Notes under the pieces: model-generated
What the model saw: the letters and a program-made list of their open reading frames with translations, nothing else
What the model was told of the DNA's origin: nothing
Databases searched by the model: none
Source of the DNA: Campylobacter concisus
GTDB taxonomy: Bacteria > Campylobacterota > Campylobacteria > Campylobacterales > Campylobacteraceae
Length of the DNA stretch: 64,000 nucleotides
Direction of reading: 5' to 3'
Assembly: GCF_003048905.1 (NCBI RefSeq)
Contig: NZ_PIRO01000003.1
Location: 1-64,000 of the forward strand
Made by a program: the position numbers and the translations under genes
In this document: one piece after another, positions 1 to 7,916 of the stretch
How the letters are laid out: the number at the start of each line of letters is the position of its first letter
How positions within the stretch are numbered: the first letter of the stretch is position 1

Positions 1-79
1 TCTGTTGGTTTTCATGGACAAGCACACTCAGAGACTCACCAGTAAGATGTGGCAGGCAGCATCAGTAGTGTATAAGAGA
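1..79. other. Probable sequencing-adapter remnant at contig edge
   Basis: Positions 55-79 match the Illumina Nextera transposon-end/read-1 oligonucleotide (…GGCAGCGTCAG ATGTGTATAAGAGA…, as I remember it) at about 22 of 25 positions: one G-to-A change and an AT/TA swap. The opening TCTGTTGGT also matches part of an Oxford Nanopore PCR adapter (TTTCTGTTGGTGC…). Base composition is visibly more GC-rich than the following genome. Native sequence probably begins near position 80, just before the Shine-Dalgarno AGGAGA of the next gene. The promoter of that gene is therefore not visible. Confidence 0.7.
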
Positions 80-104
80 AAAAATAACCAAATTAGGAGA
101 AAAT

Positions 105-2114
105 ATGAGATTTAAAAGCTTATTTAAACTCTCTCTTGCAGCAAGCATAGCAGTTTGTGCAAACGGGGCAGACGAGAGCGTATTAAGTGGAGTTGAGGTA
201 ACAAGTAGCAGTGGTGGATACGGCGTTGATGACATCAAAATTTCAACCAGAAACGCTAGCCTAGTAAAAGACGTGATGAGAGATATTCCTGGCATTTATG
301 TAGGCGGCACAAACGGCATGAACCAAAAAATTTATATGAGGGGCGTTAGCGACCGCGGTCTAAATATCACGATAGACGGCGCGAAGCAAAACGGAAATAC
401 ATTTCACCACAACGCTGACTTGCTGATCGATCCAGATCTTATAAAAGCAGTCGATGTCGAGGTTGGCTCAAGATCAGTGGTAAATGGCTCGGGTGCGCTT
501 GGCGGTTCAGTCGCCTTTAAAACGGTCGATGCAAAGGACTTGCTTAATGATGGTGAGATTATAGGCGCAAAGATAAAGACAGGATACGCCTCAAATAACA
601 GCGAATTTTCTCAAGGCCTTATGCTCTTTACTGCACCAGTTGAAGGGCTTGATTTTATAGCTGCTATTAATCACAAGGGCTACGACTACGGCAAAAGCGG
701 CAACAAAAGAAAGATAGGCGGCGATGGCAACGATCTTAGCTATCTTTTAAAGCTTGGTTATAGCTTCCTTGATGCACATAGAATTTCTATCTCAAGAGAA
801 CATAATGAATTTAAAGGCATGTATCCAATGAGAGCCGAGTTTGGCAGCTGGTATACTGGTCAATTTCCTGTTGATAACCGAAAATATGAACGTGATACTA
901 CAACGCTAAAATACGAGTATAAACCAAGTGATCTTCTAAATTTAGATGTAACGGTATACAATACCGAGCATAAAAAAGATGACCCGGTCTTAAAAATTTT
1001 AGGCGTAAAAACAAACGGCATAAACGCAAAGGCTAAAAGTGTAGTCGAGAGTGGTGCTTTGACACAGACGCTTAGATACGGCGCTGAGTTTTACCAAAGT
1101 AAAAATTTTAATAAGCCAAACAACCACTACCCTGAAAAGGTAAATAACTACTCTATCTACGCAGAAGATGCGCTAAATTTTAGCTCACTAACCGTTACTC
1201 CAGGCATCAGATACACCCATCACGAGCTAAAAAGCTACGATGGTAGAGCCGGAAATGTAAAGAGCTACACTTACAAATTTAACGAATTTACCCCGGCAAT
1301 AGCACTTGATTATGAAATTATTAAAGGCCTTAACGCTTTTGCAAGCTATGCAAGAGTCTTTAGAGGGCCTGATGTCATGGAGTCTATGTATGCTAGTAGA
1401 GCAAAAAATTTTGAAGCAAATAAAGATCTAAAAGCAACGACTGGTAATAGCTATGAAACTGGTCTTAAATATCATGGCGACATAAATGAAGCTAGCTCAT
1501 ATAGCCTCTCTGCAAAATACTTCATGACAAAATATAAAAACTTAATCGTAGATAATGGCTCTTATGTGACTGGAACGCCGCCAAATGAAATAACTATATC
1601 CAGACGTATAAACGCTGGTGGAGCTGATATAAGTGGCGTCGAGCTACTTGCAAGGCTAAATTTAGACGCACTAAGCCTAGCTGCTAGCTACACTCATCAA
1701 AATGTAAAATACAAAGATAGGGTCGCTAAGGCAAGCGGTGGCTACTATACCTCAAATATCATTGGTTACCGCGATCAGGGCGATAAATATACATTTAATG
1801 CAGAGTACGCATTTTCTAGCATCGATACGCTAATAGGCTACAACCTAATCTACTTCGCTTCAAAAAATACCATATCAGCTGGCGATAGTGAAAATGCAAA
1901 GATACCAAGCTATGCAGTTAGCGACATCTATGCTAGCTATACGCCAAGTAGCGGTAAATTTAAAGGGCTAGAGATAAATGCTGGAATTTACAACCTCTTT
2001 AATAAAACTTATGCTTCGCAGTCTCAAAGAATGGCTGATTATACAGGCAATCCAGACTATGTAGACTGGGAACCAGGTAGAAATTTTAAGGTAAACGTAT
2101 CTTATAAATTTTAA
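105..2114 (+). CDS. TonB-dependent outer-membrane receptor, heme/hemoglobin-receptor type
   Basis: 669-residue outer-membrane receptor expected to import an iron compound using TonB-ExbBD energy. A signal peptide covers about residues 1-21, ending near VCANGA. The plug domain follows (about 28-140), containing MRGVSDRGLNITIDG and then DPDLIKAVDVEVGS and GSGALGGSV; this combination is typical of the hemoglobin/transferrin/lactoferrin receptor family rather than siderophore receptors. The rest is a beta-barrel ending in the aromatic C-terminus FKVNVSYKF. The ATG has AGGAGA seven bases upstream. Length is usual for Campylobacter receptors. The substrate (heme, hemoglobin or another iron carrier) cannot be fixed from sequence alone. 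Regulation by Fur is expected for the family, but the upstream region is replaced by adapter-like bases, so no Fur box can be sought. A stem-loop follows the stop codon. Confidence 0.85.
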   Translation: MRFKSLFKLSLAASIAVCANGADESVLSGVEVTSSSGGYGVDDIKISTRNASLVKDVMRDIPGIYVGGTNGMNQKIYMRGVSDRGLNITIDGAKQNGNTFHHNADLLIDPDLIKAVDVEVGSRSVVNGSGALGGSVAFKTVDAKDLLNDGEIIGAKIKTGYASNNSEFSQGLMLFTAPVEGLDFIAAINHKGYDYGKSGNKRKIGGDGNDLSYLLKLGYSFLDAHRISISREHNEFKGMYPMRAEFGSWYTGQFPVDNRKYERDTTTLKYEYKPSDLLNLDVTVYNTEHKKDDPVLKILGVKTNGINAKAKSVVESGALTQTLRYGAEFYQSKNFNKPNNHYPEKVNNYSIYAEDALNFSSLTVTPGIRYTHHELKSYDGRAGNVKSYTYKFNEFTPAIALDYEIIKGLNAFASYARVFRGPDVMESMYASRAKNFEANKDLKATTGNSYETGLKYHGDINEASSYSLSAKYFMTKYKNLIVDNGSYVTGTPPNEITISRRINAGGADISGVELLARLNLDALSLAASYTHQNVKYKDRVAKASGGYYTSNIIGYRDQGDKYTFNAEYAFSSIDTLIGYNLIYFASKNTISAGDSENAKIPSYAVSDIYASYTPSSGKFKGLEINAGIYNLFNKTYASQSQRMADYTGNPDYVDWEPGRNFKVNVSYKF

Positions 2115-2120
2115 CTTCAA

Positions 2121-2155
2121 GGCAAGGTGAAAGCCTTGCCAAATTTCTCTTTTAT
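2121..2155 (+). terminator. Rho-independent terminator after TonB receptor
   Basis: Perfect 7-bp stem GGCAAGG (2121-2127) / CCTTGCC (2134-2140) with a 6-base loop, followed by a T-rich tail. It lies 7 bases after the receptor stop codon, so the receptor is probably monocistronic. Confidence 0.7.
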
Positions 2156-2201
2156 ATAAAAATTCTAGCTTTTTTCACCATGCTGTTTGTTTTAAAATTA
2201 A

Positions 2202-2212
2202 TATAGTATCAT
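2202..2212 (+). promoter_or_regulatory. Candidate sigma70 -10 region for mqo
   Basis: AT-rich TATAGTATCAT offers two overlapping -10 hexamers (TATAGT, TATCAT) about 30-40 bases before the mqo start. Epsilonproteobacterial promoters rarely have a clear -35, so only the -10 is called. Confidence 0.4.
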
Positions 2213-2241
2213 TTTGGCGACTAAACTTTTTGGGAGAAAAA

Positions 2242-3588
2242 ATGAGGCAGAAGCACTTTGAAGTGGTAATTGTCGGAGCAGGCATTAGTGGGACGGCGCT
2301 CTTTTACGAGTTGGCTGCATTTAGCGATATAAAAAAGGTAGCACTTTTAGAAAAATATGACGGCGTAGCGACGCTAAATTCAAGCGGTAAAGGCAACTCG
2401 CAGACCATCCACTGCGGTGATATCGAGACAAACTACACGCTAGAAAAGGCAAAAAAGGTCTCGCAAGTGGCAAATATGCCAGTAAAATACGCTCTAAAAT
2501 ACAACCTAGAGGGCAAATATATGTTCGCTCATCAAAAGATGACGCTAGCCATCGGAGATGCCGAAGTAGAGCGCATCAAGGAGCGATATGAGAGCTTTAA
2601 AGAGCTGTTTGCTTATCTTGAAATTTATGACAAAGAGAAGCTAAAGCAGATCGAGCCAAACGTCGTTTTTGACGCAAATGGCAATGAGCGCCCAGAAAAC
2701 ATCATCGCCATTGGCACGCAAAATGGGCAATTTACGACGATGGACTTTGGCGGCGTGGCAAATTCGCTCGTGCAAAATGCGCTAAATTTAGGCGGAGATG
2801 GCTATGAGATCAGCCTAAACTCAGAAGTAACTGATATAAAAAAGGCGGGTGATACATTTCACATAAAGATAAATGATGGCGAGGTGATCACCGCAAACTA
2901 CGTTGTAGTAGATGCTGGAGGACATTCGCTATTTTTGGCTCACAAAATGGGTTATGGGCTTCATCTTAGCACACTGCCCGTTGCTGGAAGCTTTTATTTC
3001 GCAAAAAAACGCTTACTAAACGGCAAAGTCTATATGGTGCAAAACGATAAGCTACCATTTGCCGCGCTTCACGGCGATCCAGATATCCTAGCTAATGGCA
3101 ACACTCGCTTTGGACCAACGGCTCTAGTCATACCAAAACTAGAGAGATACCACGGCTGTTCAAGCTTTTTTGACTTTTGTAAATGCCTAAAATTTGATAA
3201 AAATGTCTTTGAAGTCTTTGCAAATCTCTTAAAAGATAGCGACATCAGATCTTATATTTTAAGAAATTTCTTATTTGAAGTGCCATTTATCAATAAAAAA
3301 GAATTTGTAAAAGACGCTAGAAAGATCGTGCCAAGCCTAAGTGAAAACGATCTGAGCTATGCTGTAAATTTTGGTGGCGTAAGACCACAAGTTATCGACC
3401 GCAATAAAAAGTGCCTTGAGCTTGGCGAAGGCAAGATAAGCACAGGCGAGGGTATAAGCTTTAACATGACTCCAAGCCCTGGGGCTACTAGTTGCTTTGA
3501 AATAGCAAGAACTGATATGATCGAAGCCTGTAAATTTTTAGGTAAAAATTTTAACGAAGAGAAATTTAACGCTGAGTTTTTTGGGTAA
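2242..3588 (+). CDS. mqo: Malate:quinone oxidoreductase
   Basis: FAD-dependent, membrane-associated oxidation of malate to oxaloacetate with electrons passed to the quinone pool; a TCA-cycle step replacing NAD-dependent malate dehydrogenase. The FAD-binding GAGISG lies at residues 12-17, and the family segments NSQTIHCGDIETNYTLEKA and (near the C-terminus) FGGVRPQVIDR and ISTGEGISFN are present. I start at ATG 2242, preceded by GGGAG at 2232-2236; an in-frame TTG four codons upstream sits on top of that Shine-Dalgarno and is unlikely. This gives 448 residues, close to the C. jejuni enzyme. A DUF4272 gene follows after 2 bases, suggesting co-transcription. Confidence 0.9.
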   Translation: MRQKHFEVVIVGAGISGTALFYELAAFSDIKKVALLEKYDGVATLNSSGKGNSQTIHCGDIETNYTLEKAKKVSQVANMPVKYALKYNLEGKYMFAHQKMTLAIGDAEVERIKERYESFKELFAYLEIYDKEKLKQIEPNVVFDANGNERPENIIAIGTQNGQFTTMDFGGVANSLVQNALNLGGDGYEISLNSEVTDIKKAGDTFHIKINDGEVITANYVVVDAGGHSLFLAHKMGYGLHLSTLPVAGSFYFAKKRLLNGKVYMVQNDKLPFAALHGDPDILANGNTRFGPTALVIPKLERYHGCSSFFDFCKCLKFDKNVFEVFANLLKDSDIRSYILRNFLFEVPFINKKEFVKDARKIVPSLSENDLSYAVNFGGVRPQVIDRNKKCLELGEGKISTGEGISFNMTPSPGATSCFEIARTDMIEACKFLGKNFNEEKFNAEFFG

Positions 3589-3590
3589 AA

Positions 3591-4304
3591 ATGGGAGTGT
3601 TTGATATTTTTAAAAAAGGTACGGATATGCCAAAAACAGCGCAACAAAGAAAAGATGAGAGTATAAAAATTTTAAAAAAAGAGGGCGTGGCTGTCCTTGA
3701 GAGTCTGCCACTAAGGTATGACAATAGTGAAGTTACGCCAAGAAGCGTTGATGAGATCATTGCTCGTGCGGTTTGCTCATTTACGGCCATTATGTGTGCT
3801 TGCACTATCCGCGACAATGGCCACCTAAGTGAAGATGAGATAGCTTGGGCTAAAGACTTTTTGGGCGATTTTTATAATGACCTAAGTGTAAAAGAAAAAG
3901 AGGTCGTAGAGGGAAGGGCTGATATAAATTTGGCCGTAAATATGGGCTGGAAATATGAGTCGCTTTGGATCTTGCTTTGGGCACTTGGCATTGCTGAAGA
4001 TATAGGTATAATGGATAAAATTTGCGACTGCGAGTTTGTGATGAATGTCTTTAGAGAGGGTGGGCTCAAAAACCGCTCAAAACCGCGCAGTTTGGATGAA
4101 ATTTTAAGCAAACTTGACCTAGTTTATCGCTATCACTGGGCGTGTGTGGACGCAAGGATAAATGGCAAAAAGCTTGTTGGACTTGACGAAGAGGTCGTTA
4201 TGGAAAGACGTGCAGGGCTTGAGTGGTTATGTTGCAAAGGGCAAGAAAATGACGACTTAAGAGCTGAATTTAACGCTTGGGACTACCCTGATCTAAATAC
4301 GTAA
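3591..4304 (+). CDS. DUF4272-family protein of unknown function
   Basis: 237-residue soluble protein with no signal peptide or membrane segment. It has the family landmarks in order: an N-terminal RKDESIKILKKEGV, a central ESLWILLWALG (about residues 123-133), then a C-terminal YRYHWACVDARING and RRAGLEWL, ending with WDYPDLNT. This matches Pfam DUF4272, whose biochemical role I do not know. It starts 2 bases after the mqo stop and shares that transcript. An internal ATG (residue 13) is a possible alternative start. Coupling to mqo hints at nothing specific, since DUF4272 proteins occur in many contexts. Confidence 0.7.
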   Translation: MGVFDIFKKGTDMPKTAQQRKDESIKILKKEGVAVLESLPLRYDNSEVTPRSVDEIIARAVCSFTAIMCACTIRDNGHLSEDEIAWAKDFLGDFYNDLSVKEKEVVEGRADINLAVNMGWKYESLWILLWALGIAEDIGIMDKICDCEFVMNVFREGGLKNRSKPRSLDEILSKLDLVYRYHWACVDARINGKKLVGLDEEVVMERRAGLEWLCCKGQENDDLRAEFNAWDYPDLNT

Positions 4305-4320
4305 ATTTACATTTTTGCAC

Positions 4321-4326
4321 TAAAAT
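4321..4326 (+). promoter_or_regulatory. Candidate -10 (TAAAAT) for the UDP-sugar epimerase gene
   Basis: TAAAAT after a T-run and GCAC, 24 bases before ATG 4350, with AAAGGA as Shine-Dalgarno. Confidence 0.4.
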
Positions 4327-4349
4327 AAGCCAAAAATGAAAGGAAAAAT

Positions 4350-5408
4350 ATGAAAATTTTAGTAACTGGAACAGCTGGATTTATAGGATTTCACCTTGCA
4401 AATGCCCTTATAGCACGTGGCGATGAGGTCGTTGGATATGACGTGATAAATGACTATTACGACGTAAATTTAAAGCTTGCTCGCCTAAAAACGGCTGGTT
4501 TTGACGTGAGCGAGATAGACTATGGCAAACTTATCACCTCAAAAACGCATCCGAATTTAAAATTTATAAAAGCTGACCTCGCTGATGAAAAGACTATGAA
4601 AGAGCTTTTTTCTAAAGAAAAATTTGACGTAGTTGTAAATTTAGCCGCACAAGCAGGCGTTCGCTACTCGCTCATAAACCCAAAAGCCTACATCGATAGC
4701 AACATCACAGGCTTTATGAATATCCTAGAGTGCTGCCGCCACAATGAGATCAAAAATTTAGTCTATGCAAGCTCAAGCTCGGTTTATGGATTAAATGAGA
4801 ACATGCCATTTTCTACGCACGAGGCGGTCAATCACCCTATAAGCCTCTATGCTGCGACTAAAAAGAGCAACGAGATGATGGCGCACACTTATAGCCACCT
4901 ATTTAACGTGCCAACGACTGGACTTCGCTTTTTTACGGTTTATGGACCATGGGGGCGCCCTGATATGGCGCTATTTTTGTTTGTTGACGCAGCGCTTAAA
5001 GATAAAACCATTGACGTCTTCAACTACGGCAAGATGAAGCGCGACTTTACCTATGTGGATGACATCGTAAAGGGTATCATCAAGTGCATCGACAACCCTG
5101 CTAAGCCAAATCCAGCTTGGGATGCAAAGCACCCAGATCCTGCCACTTCAAAAGCGCCGTTTAAGGTCTATAATATCGGCAACAACAGCCCAGTTGAGCT
5201 AATGGATTACATAAAGGCGGTTGAGATAAAGATCGGCCGCGAGATCAAGAAAAATTTCCTCCCACTTCAAGCAGGCGATGTGCCAGCGACATTTGCTGAT
5301 GTGAGCGATTTGGTAGCTGACTTTGACTACAAGCCAAATACAAAAGTAAATGACGGCGTGGCTAAATTTGTCGAGTGGTATTGCGAGTTTTACGGAGTTA
5401 AAATTTAA
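4350..5408 (+). CDS. NAD-dependent epimerase, UDP-glucuronate 4-epimerase (LspL/Gla/Cap1J) type
   Basis: 352-residue extended short-chain dehydrogenase predicted to interconvert UDP-glucuronate and UDP-galacturonate in the cytoplasm. The NAD-binding GTAGFIG is at residues 7-13, the catalytic triad includes YAATK (Y167, K171) after an SSSSVYG segment, and the family-typical [13 protein letters not shown] and [14 protein letters not shown] follow. The length and the tyrosine-rich insert near residues 35-40 (NDYYDVN) fit bacterial glucuronate epimerases rather than GalE. It lies about 2.5 kb upstream of ugd, which makes the proposed substrate, so the two plausibly act in sequence. The substrate is inferred from family resemblance; a UDP-GlcNAc or UDP-glucose epimerase role is less likely. 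Confidence 0.75.
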   Translation: MKILVTGTAGFIGFHLANALIARGDEVVGYDVINDYYDVNLKLARLKTAGFDVSEIDYGKLITSKTHPNLKFIKADLADEKTMKELFSKEKFDVVVNLAAQAGVRYSLINPKAYIDSNITGFMNILECCRHNEIKNLVYASSSSVYGLNENMPFSTHEAVNHPISLYAATKKSNEMMAHTYSHLFNVPTTGLRFFTVYGPWGRPDMALFLFVDAALKDKTIDVFNYGKMKRDFTYVDDIVKGIIKCIDNPAKPNPAWDAKHPDPATSKAPFKVYNIGNNSPVELMDYIKAVEIKIGREIKKNFLPLQAGDVPATFADVSDLVADFDYKPNTKVNDGVAKFVEWYCEFYGVKI

Positions 5409-5417
5409 GGAAAGCGG

Positions 5418-5996
5418 ATGAGGCGATGCGAATGGGCAAAAGGTGAGCTTGATATAGCTTACCACGATAACGAGTGGGGTAAAGTCGTAAAAGATGATAG
5501 AAAATTTTTTGAAATGATAGTTCTGGAGGGCTTTCAGGCGGGACTTTCATGGCATGGGGTGCTCCAAAAAAGAGAGGCTATGAGAGAGGCGTTTGATGGC
5601 TTTGATCCAGAGAAGATCAAGCTTTACGGTGAGGACGAAATAGCGAAATTTATGCAAAATGAGAGGTTGATTCGCAACAGATTAAAACTAAAATCGCTTT
5701 CTGCAAACGCCCTTGCATTTTTATCTGTAACCAAAGAATTTGGCAGCTTTTATGACTATTTGTGGGGATATTTGCTAAGAAAATTTGATCCCAAATTTGA
5801 CGGCAAACAGATTATAAATCACTATCAAGATATCAAACAAGTGCCAACTACTACGCCAATGTCTGACTTTGTGGCAAAGGAGCTAAAAAAGCGAGGGTTT
5901 AAATTTTTAGGCTCTGTTAGTACCTATGCATTTTTGCAAAGCGTGGGCGTTGTAGATGATCATATGAATTATTGTTTTTGCAAGGCAAAAGCTTGA
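5418..5996 (+). CDS. tag: DNA-3-methyladenine glycosylase I
   Basis: 192-residue base-excision-repair enzyme removing 3-methyladenine. It starts with RRCEWAKG and HDNEWG, contains the catalytic-region EGFQAGLSW (E about residue 37), and ends with DHMNYCFC. Cys4, the N-terminal His, His182 and Cys186 form the zinc-snap arrangement known from the E. coli enzyme. It begins 9 bases after the epimerase stop with AAGGAAA as ribosome-binding site, so it is co-transcribed, and its stop overlaps the start of the ligase gene. Confidence 0.9.
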   Translation: MRRCEWAKGELDIAYHDNEWGKVVKDDRKFFEMIVLEGFQAGLSWHGVLQKREAMREAFDGFDPEKIKLYGEDEIAKFMQNERLIRNRLKLKSLSANALAFLSVTKEFGSFYDYLWGYLLRKFDPKFDGKQIINHYQDIKQVPTTTPMSDFVAKELKKRGFKFLGSVSTYAFLQSVGVVDDHMNYCFCKAKA

Positions 5997-6844
5997 TTAG
6001 AATAATTTTTGCGGTTTTAGCCCTTATAAATTTTGCATTTTCTCTTGATTTGCTGCGCCTTAGTGAGTATAAAGATCAAAATATCTCAGGCTGGCTAGCT
6101 AGCGAAAAGCTTGATGGCGTGCGTGCCTACTGGGACGGAGAGAATTTACTATCAAGACAGGGCAAAAAGCTAAATGCACCGCTAAGTTTTACTAAAAATT
6201 TCCCAAAATTTGCACTTGATGGCGAGCTTTACGCAAAAGAGCTTAAGTTTGAAGAAATTCAAGCAACAGTGATGGATAAGTTGCCCGATGAAAAAGCTTG
6301 GCAGAGGTTAAAATTTCATATTTTTGATGTGCCTGAGGCAAATGGTGGCTTGCTTGATAGGCTTGAAGTTTTAGCTAAATTTCTAAAAAATGAGCCAAAT
6401 CACAATTTAATCATCATAAAACAGATAAAGATGCGAGATAACGCTCATTTTTTAAAATTCACAGAGGACATTATCTTAAAAGGTGGCGAAGGGGCTGTGG
6501 TGCGTGAGCAAAATGCACCGTACGAGCGAAAAAGAAGTAAAAATGCACTGAAATTTAAAAAATTTAAAGATGCCGAATGCGAGGTGGTTTCCATAAATAA
6601 AGGTAGCGGCAAATACGCAAAATTTGCTGGCTCGCTTACCTGCAAAGCGCTTGGTGGCAAAGATGACGAAGAAAAAGCTGGTGAGCCAAAATCTGGCACT
6701 ATCTTTAAAATAGGCTCAGGACTAAGCGATGAAAAGCGCCAAAATCCCCCAAAAATAGGCTCTATCATCACATATAAATTTCAAAATTTAACAGCCAAAG
6801 GCAAGCCAAGATTTCCAATATTTTTAAGGGTTAGAGAAGATTAA
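5993..6844 (+). CDS. Small ATP-dependent DNA ligase (Lig E type) with N-terminal leader
   Basis: Predicted to seal DNA nicks using ATP. The adenylation motif KLDG (lysine about residue 39) follows SE, and later nucleotidyltransferase motifs appear as GGEGAVVRE and ALKFKKF; a short OB-fold (about residues 190-280) ends with KGKPRFPIFLRVRED. I choose the TTG at 5993, which overlaps the tag stop codon (TTGA) and has AAGG at 5982-5985; a TTG seven codons upstream is the alternative. With this start, residues 1-17 (IRIIFAVLALINFAFS) form a signal-peptide-like hydrophobic leader, matching the periplasm-directed Lig E group found in Campylobacter and Neisseria relatives. Its proximity to tag suggests DNA repair, but the leader argues for a periplasmic role such as handling incoming DNA. 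Confidence 0.8.
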   Translation: MIRIIFAVLALINFAFSLDLLRLSEYKDQNISGWLASEKLDGVRAYWDGENLLSRQGKKLNAPLSFTKNFPKFALDGELYAKELKFEEIQATVMDKLPDEKAWQRLKFHIFDVPEANGGLLDRLEVLAKFLKNEPNHNLIIIKQIKMRDNAHFLKFTEDIILKGGEGAVVREQNAPYERKRSKNALKFKKFKDAECEVVSINKGSGKYAKFAGSLTCKALGGKDDEEKAGEPKSGTIFKIGSGLSDEKRQNPPKIGSIITYKFQNLTAKGKPRFPIFLRVRED

Positions 6845-6891
6845 AATTTATTCGAAAGCCTTGCTTTACTTTTGCTTTACCCTATTTTTGA

Positions 6892-6897
6892 TAAAAT
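6892..6897 (+). promoter_or_regulatory. Probable promoter (-10 GATAAAAT) of the pgl operon
   Basis: TTTTTGATAAAAT with TAAAAT at 6892-6897, 28 bases before the galE TTG start and preceded by T-rich periodic sequence typical of Campylobacter sigma70 promoters. From here to hisA there is no gap longer than about 50 bases, so this is the likely main promoter for the whole glycosylation operon. Confidence 0.5.
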
Positions 6898-6924
6898 TAA
6901 CCACTTTTTACGAAAGGCTTAAAC

Positions 6925-7908
6925 TTGAAAATTTTAGTAACAGGTGGTGCTGGATATATCGGCAGCCACGTAGTAAAAGCACTTTTAAAGCAAGGCAATG
7001 ATGAGATAACCATCATCGATAATCTCTGCAAGGGCTCACAAAAAGCACTTGAGGCGCTCCAAAAAATCGGAAATTTTAAATTTATAAACGCAAATTTAGA
7101 AGATGATCTAAGTGAAATTTTCGCAAATGGTAAATTTGATGCGATCATCCATTTTGCAGCGTTTATCGAGGTATTTGAGAGTATGAGTGAGCCGCTAAAA
7201 TACTATCTAAACAACACCGCAAACGTTGCAAGGGTGCTAAGATACGCAAAAGCTTACAATGTAAATAAATTTATATTTAGCTCAACTGCTGCAGTTTACG
7301 GCGAGCCAGATGTGGCGGAGGTTAGCGAAACCACGCCTACAAACCCGATAAATCCATACGGCAGAAGTAAGCTTATGAGCGAGCAGATCATTAAAGACTA
7401 CGCAGCGTCAAATGAAAATTTTAAATTTGCAATACTTCGCTACTTCAACGTAGCAGGCGCAGACGAAGAGGGACTTATCGGTCAAAATTATCCAAATGCT
7501 ACGCACCTTATCAAAGTGGCTGTGCAAACTATACTTGGCAAGCGTGAGAGCATGGGTATCTTTGGCGATGACTACGCAACAAAAGATGGCACATGTGTGA
7601 GGGACTACATCCACGTTAGCGACCTAGCAGACGCTCATATCAGCGCGCTGGAATACATCGGTCAAAACGGTAGCGAAACTTTTAACGTGGGATATGGCAG
7701 AGGATTTAGTGTAAAAGAGGTCATCGAGACCGCAAAAAAGGTAAGTGAGGTAAATTTCAAGGTACAAAACGCACCAAGAAGGGATGGCGACCCAGCTATC
7801 CTTATCTCAAACGCAAGCAAACTGCGCTCGCTAACAAGCTGGAAGCCAAAAAGAGATGACCTAGCGCTCATCATAAAAACCGCTCTTGAGTGGGAAAAGA
7901 AAATTTAA
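6925..7908 (+). CDS. galE: UDP-glucose / UDP-GlcNAc 4-epimerase
   Basis: 327-residue extended SDR enzyme. NAD motif GGAGYIG at residues 7-13, SSTAAVYG near 119-126 and catalytic YGRSK (Y145, K149). In C. jejuni the corresponding gene (gne) opens the pgl region and makes UDP-GalNAc from UDP-GlcNAc as well as UDP-Gal from UDP-Glc. As the first gene of this pgl operon it probably supplies UDP-GalNAc to PglA, PglJ and PglH. The start codon is TTG with GAAAGG upstream. Specificity for Glc versus GlcNAc cannot be decided from the sequence alone. Confidence 0.88.
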   Translation: MKILVTGGAGYIGSHVVKALLKQGNDEITIIDNLCKGSQKALEALQKIGNFKFINANLEDDLSEIFANGKFDAIIHFAAFIEVFESMSEPLKYYLNNTANVARVLRYAKAYNVNKFIFSSTAAVYGEPDVAEVSETTPTNPINPYGRSKLMSEQIIKDYAASNENFKFAILRYFNVAGADEEGLIGQNYPNATHLIKVAVQTILGKRESMGIFGDDYATKDGTCVRDYIHVSDLADAHISALEYIGQNGSETFNVGYGRGFSVKEVIETAKKVSEVNFKVQNAPRRDGDPAILISNASKLRSLTSWKPKRDDLALIIKTALEWEKKI

Positions 7909-7916
7909 GGATAAAC

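Noticed and set aside
62-295. A 77-codon minus-strand reading frame at the window start
   Set aside because: It opposes the signal-peptide region of the TonB receptor and runs into the adapter-like bases; no ribosome site or family resemblance.
6445-6771. A long minus-strand frame opposite the ligase gene
   Set aside because: Shadow of the ligase coding strand with no recognisable domain or start signal; several similar antisense frames exist under other genes.
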